From: Rhynchosporium graminicola
Taxonomy: Eukaryota; Ascomycota; Leotiomycetes; Helotiales; Ploettnerulaceae
DNA: 64,000 bases
Assembly: GCA_900074885.1 (NCBI GenBank)
Contig: FJUW01000046.1
Span: forward strand, 721,645-785,644
Direction of reading: 5' to 3'
This document shows positions 14,001 through 25,300 of the stretch, piece after piece (the stretch's first letter is position 1; each line of letters opens with the position of its first letter). Below the pieces are notes generated by a model. The model saw only the letters and a list, made by a program, of their open reading frames with translations, had not been told where the DNA came from and ran no database searches. Both the position numbers and the translations under genes were made by a program.

Positions 14001-17000
14001 CCATTCCAACTTGAAGCAGAGCTCGCGATGTGCTTCACTGTCCGAGGCCATTTCTCGCTCCACGATTGGAGCAATCGTCAGACCGTCAATACGGATGACA
14101 GATGTGTCCAAGTTACCAGCAGACGTGGCAAACATCGAAACCTGGACAGGCTTAGGACAAGTCTTCGGGGCTTCTCCTTCACAGAATGCTCGGAGTGAGC
14201 TTCCAGCAGTCTTTGTAAGCTCAGTGATGTTCCGAGAGACAGTCATGCTTTTGATCGAAGAAGGGAGGTATATTGTATCGAGAGAAGTCTTGCCCGCACC
14301 AAAGATAGGCCAGTACATCTCAATAAGTTGTTCCAGGAACGCCGGATGGATGATGTTGCTCGATTGGAAGCCTAGCGGCATTTCTTGTGAGGTATTCTCG
14401 GCCGTGATGTTGGCCATAGAGCAGGTGGTGCTTGCCTGGCAGTTGTTCATCCCCTGGAATGTGGATCCATATGACACTCCGAGATCAGTAAGCGAACTGT
14501 ACATCAAATCCTTGTCGATGCTGTCGGATAAAGAGTCTTGAATCTTGGAGATGGTGGATTGTAAGAGCTTTTTGGAATCTTGCACAATTCTGGTATGGTC
14601 AAAGTCGCTCAGTTCATCGCCACGTACAGCGATCAATCCATTGCAGTGTTCCGTCCAGCCTTTACCATCAACGTAGGAGTGTATAAGGAACTTGTCCCAT
14701 ATCTCTGATCCATCTTGGTGCGGGCGAAATTGGATAGTCGTCTCAACATCCTGATCTGTAATCATAAGTGGCGCAGTGACAAAAATTTCTCGGAGCTCGA
14801 AGCTATCAAATTGAGCACCTCTGGTGCTTGCTCTTTGAGAAGCCCCTTCGATAGCCATCGAGAGGAAACCCGACATAGGAAAAAGAGTCAGCCCTTGAAT
14901 TTTGTGGTGTCGAAGCCAAGGAAGCTCGTCGAGACGCAGAATGTTTCTCCAGGTAGGCTCCAAGTCATTCGAATAGTTTGCCAGCGTTCCTAAGATATCG
15001 TTTCGCGGTGCTGACCGATTCTTGTGCTTTTGAGACATTCTTGACTCGTGCCAATATTTTGTCTGATGGTTCCAAGGATACCTCGGCATATCAACTAACA
15101 ATAAGGGAGCTTTCCGAGGTCGGGGGAAGTTGACTGCACCAAGGTCCAAAGGCGCACCTCTTACGAAAAGAGCTGCAGCCAAATCCATCGCAGATTCAAC
15201 CGCGTCCTTCTTTCTAATCAAAGCAGAGGCATAGGGTATAGCCATGGCATTTGGACCATTGGCCTTCAGGATTTGTTTCACAGGACCAGCCAGAGCAGAG
15301 TGAGGGCCAATCTCGATGATCATGTCTACGCCGGTCTTGTAGCCCTCTACTGGCTTACACATGCTAGTCAATGCCTCGGAGAATCGCACCGATTTCGTGA
15401 GATTATCCACCCAGTAGTTTGGCTGGAGTTTGGTACCCTCAATCAGATTTCCATACAAAGATGAATGGAATCTGACATCAGTCACAGAAGGTTGCTCAAT
15501 AATATCGAGGGTTTCGTCATATTCTTCGGCGACCAACTTCATGTGATGGGAATGATATGCAACGTCGACTTGGAGTTTTCGATTAAATAACTGTTTTTCT
15601 TCAATAAGCGTCTGAATCTCGTCGATGGCGGCCTCATCTCCCGATATGGTCAAACTCGATGGACTGTTGAAGCAGGCAATTCTGACATCTTTCTCCTTCA
15701 GTTGAGCAATGAGTGGAGCAATGTCTTCTTCAGTACCCCCAACAGCCATCATGGAGCCTTTCAAGCCAGGCCATTGTTTCTTCAAGCTTACGATTGCCAT
15801 ACCACGATAGTATGAGATTGCCATGCAGGAAGCTAGCGGTAGTATTCCAGCTGCATAGGAAGCTGCGATTTCGCCACTGAAAGATCATCATTAGCCACAA
15901 TTCATTACTATTGCCACGAACAGCTTCTAAAGGGCTTCGAATGTAATCACATACCTCGAGTGACCCGCAACGGCTGTAGGAGAAATGCCCCAAGAGCGAA
16001 GCAGGTCAGTCATGGCAAGCTGAATGGCGGTACAGGCAGGCTGGCTGACGTGCGCTTCATTGATGGCAGTTGTTTTTTCATCCTTTCTCAATTCCTCTAC
16101 GGAAAAAATGGTAAGTATGCATCGAATTCACATGCAGCTGATTGACCATACCTAGAAGAGAAAACGATGCCCCGAAAGATACCAAGCACTCCTCGCAAGC
16201 ATCCATAGTTGCTTGAAAGATAGGATAATGCTCATAAAGTTCTCGACCCATGGCATTCCACTGGGCCCCCTGTCCGGTGAAAATAAATCCAAGCCGGAGC
16301 GATTCTGTCTGTCTCGTGGGGGTCAACTTTCCCGAATTCAATGTCTCGATAAGCTCGAACGATGTAGGTGTCGAGATAGCCACCCGCCATTGCAACAAGG
16401 ACCGACGCTGACCTAAAGTGTATGCCACATTACTCATTAATTCGCTTTGGAAAATCTCAGGTCTTTGCTCCAAGTAGATACCAACGTTCTTCATCATCGC
16501 TTCGAGGGCAGGTTTGTCATTAGCGGAAAGAACAAAGAGTTTCCTGGACTGGATAGTATAATCCTGGGTTTCGGGCACGTCAAGCTCGCCCTTCTTCAAG
16601 TACGGTGCCTTCTCAAGAATGATGTGAGAGTTGGTGCCGCCAAAGCCGAATCCATTGACGCTTGCAAATCGTTTGCCTCTTGGCCAAGGACATTGATTGA
16701 TTGGGACCTGATTGACATTAGCTTCACAGGTCGAGATTCAGTACAGAATATCCAAATTACCTTTAGGTTCCATTTTGCGAGAGGAATTTTCTCGTTTGGT
16801 TTTTTGAAGTCGTGATTAGGTAGTACGAATCCACGTTCGAGCATCAGTGCTGTTTTGATCACAGATATGATGCCTGCACGGCAATGTCAGTGTGACTTTC
16901 AGTAAGGGTGTTGCAGGAGACTGACCAGAAGCAGCCTCCAAATGTCCGATATTGGATTTCACAGATCCAACAAAGAGAGGCATTCTAGCAGTTCGACCCT

Positions 17001-18444
17001 CGCCGAACACATTCCGGAGCGCAGCAGCTTCAATCGGGTCACCCACTTTGGTACCTGTGCCATGGGCCTCAACGTAACCGGTTTCACGCGGATTGATGCC
17101 AGCACCTTCGTACACCGAGCGAATAAGTGACTCTGGTATCTCTTTTAGTACTTGCCCAGCACCGTGATATGACAAACTAACCTTGAGCCTCCCCATTCGG
17201 CATTGTTATTCCAGGCGTTTTGCCGTCTTGATTGATTCCACTGTTGAATGGCCAGATCAGAATTTTTATCGCTGATTTGACGAATTCAAGGGAGCCGAGA
17301 GACTTCGACATTATCACTTACCTGCCAACGATTACCGCCCGGATGGTATCATTATCTCTCAATGCTTGCTCGAGAGGTTTCAAGACAATCATTCCACAAC
17401 CTTCTCCACGGCCATAGCCAGTGCCGCGACTGTCAAAAGAGAAAGATCTTCCTTCGTCCGAGAACAACCTGTGAAGTTTAGATAGTTACTCCGTGAGCGG
17501 AAGATTGCTCTTACCTTGACATTGACATTGACACCCAAAATTCCGGTAATGTATTTAGATGACAGCCACCAACGAATGCAATTTTTGATTCCCCTATCCT
17601 TAAGCTTTGGCATGCTTGGTGAAGTGCTACAAGACTCGATGAACACGCAGTATCCATAGTAAAACTAGGTCCACGAAGATCGAAAAAGTGTGACAGTCGA
17701 TTCGACTGCATTGCGAAAGCATTGCCTTGTAATCATCAGCTTTTCGGGTTTTCAATTTGAAAGCACAGCCACTCGTTACTCACCAGTCGCTTGATACATA
17801 GGAATTGCCTCTGTATCGGAAAATAGTTGCGATTCGTATTCTGCGAATGAACCTCCGATGAAAACTCCAACATTCTTCCCTACAATCTCGTGCTTCGGTA
17901 TACCAGCGCTGTCAAGGGCTTCGAACGTACATTCTAACAGGATCCGCTGCTGCGGATCCATAGAAGTGGCCTCTTGCGCTGTAAGACTGAAGAATGGCGC
18001 ATCAAAAAGACCGACATCTTCCTTGAGGAAATTTCCACCTGCTGCATTGAAGGTTCCACGCTTCCCAGGATTTGGATGGTGGAAGCTTGCGCTATCGAAG
18101 CGCTCTTTTGGTACCTCCGTCCAGCCACTTCTCGATCGAGAACATAATTCCCAAAACTCGTCTGGCGAGCTGACATTTCCTGGAAGGCGACATGACATTC
18201 CGATTATGGCGATAGGCATCCGCTTCGGCCGTTCAGGTTCAGTTAGACCAGATATATATCCCTGTGTGTAGCCATGGGTATAACCGGATGTGTATGGCTC
18301 TGCTATCCCGCCGTTTGGTGCACTTGGAGCGTGACTGTGCCCATTCTCATTTCCATCAAAAAGTCCGCTGCTGACTCCATTCGTAGTTTCCGGAACTGCA
18401 TGGCCGCCACTCGCTGAGAAAATGCTTGTTGCAGAAGGTGCCAT
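11014..18444 (-). CDS. Highly reducing type I polyketide synthase (KS-AT-DH-ER-KR-ACP)
   Basis: Iterative cytosolic megasynthase building a reduced polyketide from malonyl-CoA. Twelve exons: 18444-17784, 17725-17515, 17468-17322, 17240-17182, 17141-16926, 16873-16761, 16707-16152, 16096-15955, 15876-13284, 13236-12274, 12216-11896, 11841-11014 (2269 aa). KS (from about residue 76) has DTACSSS with Cys ~248, EAHGTGT and [13 protein letters not shown] has GHSSGEIAAS (Ser ~701). DH has the HxxxGxxxxP His (~1025), but its second catalytic motif reads [10 protein letters not shown]. There is no C-methyltransferase; a short linker with a 12-base tandem repeat leads into a structural KR half and the ER. 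The ER nucleotide loop reads AASPAGEAA instead of GGVG. KR has GGTGGLG and the YAAAN Tyr (~2050). ACP has DSL (Ser ~2222). There is no thioesterase domain, fitting the separate hydrolase gene across the divergent promoter. The ATG at 18444 was chosen because the KS lies 75 residues downstream. Confidence 0.96.
13910..13958 (-). repeat. 12-base tandem repeat in PKS linker
   Basis: About four copies of a 12-base unit encode repeated Ser-Asn-Gly-Ala in the linker between the DH region and the pseudo-KR/ER part of the PKS. Units differ by single bases. It is a coding minisatellite in a flexible linker, likely neutral in length. Confidence 0.85.
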
Positions 18445-20436
18445 TATGAAATATACAGAAAATGGACTGTTTCCAAGAAAGCAATCGCTACGTGAAGGGT
18501 GAAAGCGGCCGTCACAGCAAAGAAGCGAAATCAATCAGAAGTATACAGCTCCGTTCTTCGGTGAAAATCTCCTGGAAACACGAGACTTTTGTCGCTCTAA
18601 ATTTTGTCAAGATAGCGGTGAAAATGACCGAACTCGTCGGAGGCGATCTGTGCAATAATAAGCAGCGGGTAGCAACGAAGTCTGTATTGTTTCCAACGAA
18701 ATGAGAAGATTGTTGGTGACATGCGTAGATCAGCGGGATAAACAATAGCTGAAGATCATATGTGCACAGGAAACCGTGCTGGTAGCGCTACTATAGCTTA
18801 CAGTATCGTGGTGTGCACAGACCGTGGCACCTTATCCGACTGACTGTGCTTCGTGCGCACGGTCAGAGATCGATTTGCCATCTGGAATCCTCTGGGAACA
18901 TCTAGCTGAGTTCCGCATCTTAGCGGTTCAGTGGTCTCTCTTAGTTCGGATGAGTAAGATTATACACAGTGTCCGAGACCACACTTGTCAATCGTCTACA
19001 GTCGCTTGAACATAGTTTGAGAGGCTCCAAGCAGCGCGGTATGGTCAAGAATTCCATATCTTGCATATGCCTTGACTTGACCCTGGGGATGAACTTCTAT
19101 AGAGCTAGCCGCAGGTCTGAGGGCTCTAACAATCTCGACCACCATCACAGCACAGCATAAATCTAACGATACGTTGTCGAACCGTATGAGAAGGAGATAT
19201 GTCCCGTGGAAACAGAAACAAAATTAATCGGAGTCCAAGAACACCCGTGCTGGCCAGTCTAGACTATTCTGCTTTGCTTTTCTTTGCATTGCAACATATT
19301 GCAATGCATTGCTCTGCTTTGCTGTGCTGTGGTCTCGAATCGAGGATGGGAAGCTCAAATGATCAAAAAAGATAGCCCATTCATTGGTGGAGGAAGAGAT
19401 AATCGTACAAAAGAAAGAAAGAGAAACGGATGTATATCAGAAGAAACTCGTACTTGACACTCAAACCGTGTCGGCTGTCGACTGTCACTGTCACTTGTCA
19501 CTGAAGGTTTCAATGGGTGCCCTGGACCTGGCCCTGGACAGGGCAGGCAACATCTGGGGGTTGCGGGGGACTTACGTGACGTTCGAATTGAGCTTGCTCG
19601 ATTTAGATAAGCGAGCAGCCAGTTCCTTTTAAGACTAGCTTGGTGGGATGGGGTGGGGCTGAGGAGCTGGCTGCAGACGCAAAACACTTTCGAAACGAAA
19701 CGTACACATGCTTCATAGTAGAATCAGTAAAATCACGTCTCTTGTCCAATGGAAATTGTTAAAGAAGCGGGCGGCTCTTTCTCTGTCCCTTTCTATTCTC
19801 ATCTCCCGTGCTTTCCCTCAGCGGCCCTCACGTCTTGCGCTTTCATGTTTCATAAGCGCGATTTATGCTCACGTCCAAAATATGGAAATTGTACCCCCCT
19901 TACCGCGCGAGAAGACCAGACCACGAAAGATGACTAAATTTGATTTGGCAGCGCAAGCGGATATGAAAATGAAGTCAGCCTCAAATATGGCATGATGTGC
20001 AAATCTGGGAAATTATGCACCTTGATTCGGGTATCTAGATATCTACGCACGGGTCCATGCTCTCACACCGATGTACTGTCAATCATCTGATCTCGAGATC
20101 CTGGCACAAGTTCTCGAGCATTCTCAGACAGGAGACACAATACTTGTCTCTGCTTTGTCTCTTTCCTTTGTTTCCCATCCATGAAGCGAGAATTTGTCAG
20201 ATTGGCATTCGCCACGCTCTAACAGGGAAGTACCTCAGCATGGACTCTGGGTTGACTTCCTATATGTGGTCGCATTGCCTCTCAGGAAAGTCAAATCAGA
20301 GCCTTTAAGAACTCAAATCGATTGCAAACCACCGCTTCTTCGGCAACTTTTCATCCCTCTTGGGTTTTCGTCTTTCTTCATCTCTCATTATCAACTACCC
20401 GTACCTGGCGTACAGTAAATCCATTCATTAATCATT
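18445..20436. promoter_or_regulatory. Divergent PKS / serine-hydrolase promoter region
   Basis: A 2 kb gene-free interval between two divergently oriented cluster genes, so it should carry both promoters. It contains a GC/TTTGC-rich low-complexity tract at 19266-19330 with a perfect inverted repeat (listed separately) and pyrimidine-rich tracts just upstream of the hydrolase ATG. Short ORFs here have no family resemblance. No regulator gene sits next to the PKS, so control may come from elsewhere. Confidence 0.6.
19286..19307. promoter_or_regulatory. 9-base inverted repeat in the divergent promoter
   Basis: The two arms GCATTGCAA and TTGCAATGC are exact reverse complements around the 4-base spacer CATA. 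The site lies in the shared upstream region of the PKS and hydrolase genes. Such symmetry suits a dimeric DNA-binding protein (inference). The surrounding TTTGC-rich low complexity means a chance origin cannot be excluded. Confidence 0.3.
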
Positions 20437-21418
20437 ATGAAGTTCCTGTGTCTCTGTGGTGCTTATGGAAGCTCAGATGTAAGTGTTGAGTCCTTGGTAA
20501 TGATTTCCATATAGTACCTTATACTAACAAATGTACAGAAGTTCAGGGTCCAGTTGGGTGCGCTCCCAGAATTCCATGAGTAGAACAAAAACTAACATTG
20601 CAACAGCACCATTAGTGAACGAGCTGGCCTCGGATAAAACAGCAGAACTTTTCTTCATTCACGGTCCCGTGCAAGCATATCCGCCACAAGGTTTTGAAGA
20701 ATACTTTGGACAAGCTCCTTACTATCGCTTTATCGAACCAAACAAAGGAGATGGCACTGCAGAAGGAGGCGATGATGTTCTCGAGCGTATTCGGCATTTC
20801 CCTGAAGGAGCTACTGCTGAGGATCAGATGCGAGAGCTCATGAACTATGGCTCTGGCTCTGGCTCGATGGATACAACTCCTGAGTCCTCCGATGATGGCA
20901 GCAATTTCGGGGATTACTCGTATTCGAATTCCAGTGCACAAAACGCCATGGACTATCTATATCAGATCATGGAGAAGGAAGGACCCTTCGATGGAATAGT
21001 CGGATACTCCGAAGGAGCGACTGTTGCTGCGACTTTACTACTGCACGAGCAAAAACGATTCGCAAGGGAGGGCAGGATGCCGATGTTCAAGTGTGCTCTG
21101 TTCTTCGCTGGCTGGCCGCCCATGACACCCGAGTTCGACGGCATCGTTCTGGCTGATGAGACTGATCTGACGATCACTATTCCGACTTGCCACATCAGTA
21201 CGTTTCTCCCTTTGTCTTCTCATGTTTTTTGTATTCTAACACCTTTACTAGTCGGCTCGTTAGACCCATACTTGGCTGGATCATTAGCCCTATACAACAT
21301 CTGCGACATGGACACTGCAATTCTTTTCGATCACGCAAAGGGCCACACACTCCCTCGACACAAGGATACCGTGAGGGAGCTGGGCAATGTCATCCGCCAA
21401 ATGATACTTGACATTTGA
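20437..21418 (+). CDS. FSH1/LovG-like serine hydrolase (trans-acting thioesterase)
   Basis: Alpha/beta hydrolase of the FSH1 family. LovG-type members release polyketides from HR-PKS ACPs that lack their own thioesterase. Exons 20437-20478, 20539-20557, 20607-21197, 21252-21418 (272 aa). The N-terminus MKFLCLCGAYGSS is the usual FSH1 start and exists only with the tiny first exons. Triad: Ser ~155 in GYSEG, Asp ~222 in GSLDPY, His ~249 in KGHTLPR. A Gly/Ser- and acid-rich insert (residues ~100-130) makes it longer than typical LovG proteins. It is divergent from the PKS, consistent with co-regulation. The specific role as PKS off-loading enzyme is inferred from family and neighbourhood. Confidence 0.92.
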
Positions 21419-22350
21419 GCTTGGCACATGGCATTTTTATATGGCTTGGTTCCCAGCATTTTTTCACAGCATTCGCGGCGGCGTATACCCATCGAATCAC
21501 CGATGAGGGGGGGCATTACAGCACAATACTTTACAATATACCATATTTGATAACTTCTGTAACATATAATTATAAATAACACTTCTTTTCTCCAAATCTT
21601 TCCATTGCTAGAACTAATTTTGATCTCACTACAATTGTCACTTCAATCTTACAATCAACGCTGCATTTTACTCTATGAATCTATCCCACCAATCTGAGCC
21701 GCCACCATGCTCCCCAGGTTGCAAGACAGCTCAACCTTGATCACTTCACTTCCTAGACAGTTCGCAACAACGAGGGATTTATGTGCTCGAGTCCGTGCAC
21801 ACGTGCACCGGCAGAAGCCCCCGGTCAGAGCCAGCCCGAGCTTCGAGCCAGCAATAGCAATCTCCCCAAGATCCACGGGCCATGATACGCAGATCCCGAT
21901 CTCCACGGGCGCAGCGGTAGCACCCCTCGTTGCAAATCTTGGTTTGCTTGTTTCCCCCACCCCTATTCAAAACGGTCGATCACCCGGCCCGTGCTCAAAC
22001 ATCACGTTTCACGAATTTTGAGGGCAGACCTGGCACAGCACCAATGACAATACTTCCGCCACGCAAAATGCTAACAAAACGAACCCGTCAACGGGGAAAT
22101 GGAAAAACCTAGTCTTTCGTTCTGGCGGGTCTTGGCTAAAACGTTGCGGGAATAGATAGACTGGGATTTGTATTTCCTTCATGGCATAGGGGTAAGGTAG
22201 GTAAGGTAAGTAAGGCCTGGACGGTTAGCCGCAAAACACTCATTGACAAGAGATCGGACTGATGTGTTTCCTGTCGAGGTATTCATTTTAATTTTGTGTT
22301 TGTTTGTTAATTTTGTTGAAACTACCTTAATCTTTTTTTGAAACTATCTC
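21419..22350. other. Intergenic, hydrolase 3' flank and ABCB promoter
   Basis: About 0.9 kb with no supported gene. A tract near 22190-22215 repeats short GTAAG/GTAGG motifs. The right part is the ABCB transporter promoter and leader. Confidence 0.5.
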
Positions 22351-25300
22351 ATGATGGGGCAAGAGAAATTTAATGAGAGTTCTGAGGATGAATGGCCAGC
22401 TTCACCGGGACGTGAAAGCGAGTCGGCAAACGAGCGGTTGTTGTCTGAAGAGGAGAGTAGCCATGCTGCTGCACACGATGAAGAGAAGACGGGTGAGAGA
22501 GGAGAGAAGAAGAAGAAGCCGCCTCCTCCTCCGGGAACGGCAACTTTCTCGAGTTTCATGGTACGTACGCGTGAGATTGAAATGGCTTTGGGAAATGCTG
22601 ATATTTTGGCAGAGAATATTTACATACTCGACACATGGCGACAGAATTCTGCTTCTTGTCGCTACTGTGGCGTCGATATTTACTGGCGTGACTATGCCTC
22701 TGATGAACATCATTTTCGGTATGTTTTGATCAGCGTGTCTGTTGCCTTTAAGGGCTGCTGCTGATTCTCTTCAGCTCGTCTTGTCGGGACTTTTGGAAAG
22801 TTATATAGCGTCAAAGAAGGCGAAGGACCGCAAGCATTCCTTAATGGAATCAATGGCATTGTGTATGTAAACCTTCGATTCCAAGGAAGTAGCTCTAACC
22901 CCCATGCAGAATGTACTTGGTATACTTATTTGCTGCCCGACTGGCGCTAGGCTACGTCGCCTTGGTGTGTAATATTCCACTTACACACTTTTGTATGTAC
23001 GTACTCACAAGATGTCAGTTTGGATTTCGTATGGCGAGTCTTCGCATATCGGCTGCTATGCGTCTCGCGTACATCAAGGCTCTCTTTCTTCAACCAATTT
23101 CAACTCTTGATGTCCTGCCTCCCGGCCAGACAGCAGCCATCATCACAGTAACTGCCAACACCTTACAAGTAGGAATCTCCGAGAGGCTTTCGATGCTTAT
23201 TCAGAACGTCTCTCTTATCATTACAGCTTTGATCATCGCAGTAAGCTACAATTGGTTGCTTACCTTAGTAACCAGCTCCGGCTTGGTATTCATTGCCCTG
23301 GTCTATAGGTACACCATTCCTCAATTCGTGAACAGCTTGAAGGAGGTGGGAGAGGCCGATAGAATGTCATCTGGAATCGCGAGCGAGGCGTTCACGTCCA
23401 TCAGGATGGTTGCTGCTTGTGGCGCAGAAGACAAGATGGCTTCGCGATATGCCAGTTGGGTGGAAGAGTCGCATCGTAGGGGTCTTCGGATGTCACCTCT
23501 AGTCGCCCTTCAACAAGCTCCTAGTAAGTACCATACCTAGATTATTTTAGTCATTTGCTAACCAAACGCGGTCTTCTTTGCTGTTCAAGCGTAAGCCACC
23601 GAAGCACCTTCAAATTTATCATACTGACCTCGCCAGAATATGCGCACTCGCTTTCTGGTTCGCTGTCAAATTGTACCAAGGAGAATACATCACCAGCCTC
23701 ACGACTATGATAATGTAGGTACATAAATTATCAAGAAAAAGTTCTGGCTAATTCAATAAGTGTTCTCACGTCCGTGTTGATGATCATGACATCTCTCGGA
23801 GGCACAGTAACACCAGCCTCTGCCGCAATGCACGCAGCGGGTGCCGCAAGTATTTTCTTCACGATAATCGATGCACCTCAACCGAAAACGTCAGGTCTAG
23901 GAGGACCTCACGTAAGCTCTCAAGAAGACATTGTTTTTGAAAATGTCAATTTTACATACCCGCTAAGAGCCGATGTGAAAGTACTCGACAATCTAAGCCT
24001 CAGATTTCCTGCTGGGAAAACGACTGCAATTGTTGGAGCTTCAGGGTCGGGCAAGAGCACGATTGTGGGCTTGATGGAGAGATGGTACGAATTGGATGGG
24101 AATATGACCGACAATATGATAGTATGTTCTTGTTTCAGAATCAGACCTTGCAGCTGATAACAATTTTCAAGACGCTTTACTTCCGAAACGGCACTATTAA
24201 AAGCGGTGACAAGCCCTTGCAGGAAATCGACCTCAAATGGTGGAGATCCCAGATTGGTTTAGTGCAACAAGAACCATTTCTCTTCAACGATACAATCTAC
24301 AAGAACGTTGAGTATGGTTTAATTGGTACCGAGTGGGAGTTTGCATCGACAAGCACCAAGTGTGATTTGGTGAAGCAGGCATGCAGAGAAGCATTTGCAG
24401 ATGAGTTCATCACACGGCTTCCCCAGGTACGTTTCAAATATCTCATGAAAGTACTACAACTGACGTCTTCAGGGATATGAGACTTCTGTCGGTGATGCTG
24501 GCATCAAACTCAGTGGCGGTCAACGACAAAGAATTGCAATCGCTCGGAGCATAGTCAAGCAGCCTAAGATCCTGATCCTCGATGAAGCGACTTCAGCAAT
24601 CGATGTGCACGGCGAGAAGATAGTTCAGGCAGCTTTAGACAAAGTGTCCAAAAACCGCACGACGATCACCATTGCGCATCGTCTATCCACGATCATGAAA
24701 GCGGATAACATCGTGGTCTTAAAGAAAGGCCAGGTCGTGCAGCAAGGCTCGCATGACCAGTTGTTAGCTGATACCGAAGGAGCTTACTGGCATCTTGCGA
24801 ATGCGCAGCAGTTATCACTCGGTGATGACAAGGCCACAACAATGGCAGAGATCGATGATGCGGCCAGCGAAGCTTCTGATCTCACAGCTTTTGGTAGAAT
24901 AAGCGACGATAGCGATCGACAGGAATTGGTGGAAGCTGAGTCATACGTCCTCAAAGGCTTCTTTGGCAGTTTTGGAAGTTTGTTATGGGAGCAGAAGCCT
25001 CATTTCAAGTGGTACTTTGCGATGCTTTTAAGTGCTCTAGGTGCTGGAGGTAAGCAAGCTGCGGTGGCTATCGTTGGCCAAAAGATAAAAATAATGAGGC
25101 TGATCTATGACTAGCTGCCTTCCCGATCCAGTCATTTCTTTCTGCTAAGATATTTTCGGTGTTCAGTCTCTACGGCGAATCATTGGCGTCAGAGACCAGC
25201 TGGTGGTGTTTAATGTTTACAGCTTTGGCGGTATTTGTTGGCGTGAGTTATTTCGTGCTGGGCTGGTCGGCGAACACAATCTCATTCGTAGGTATCTCAA

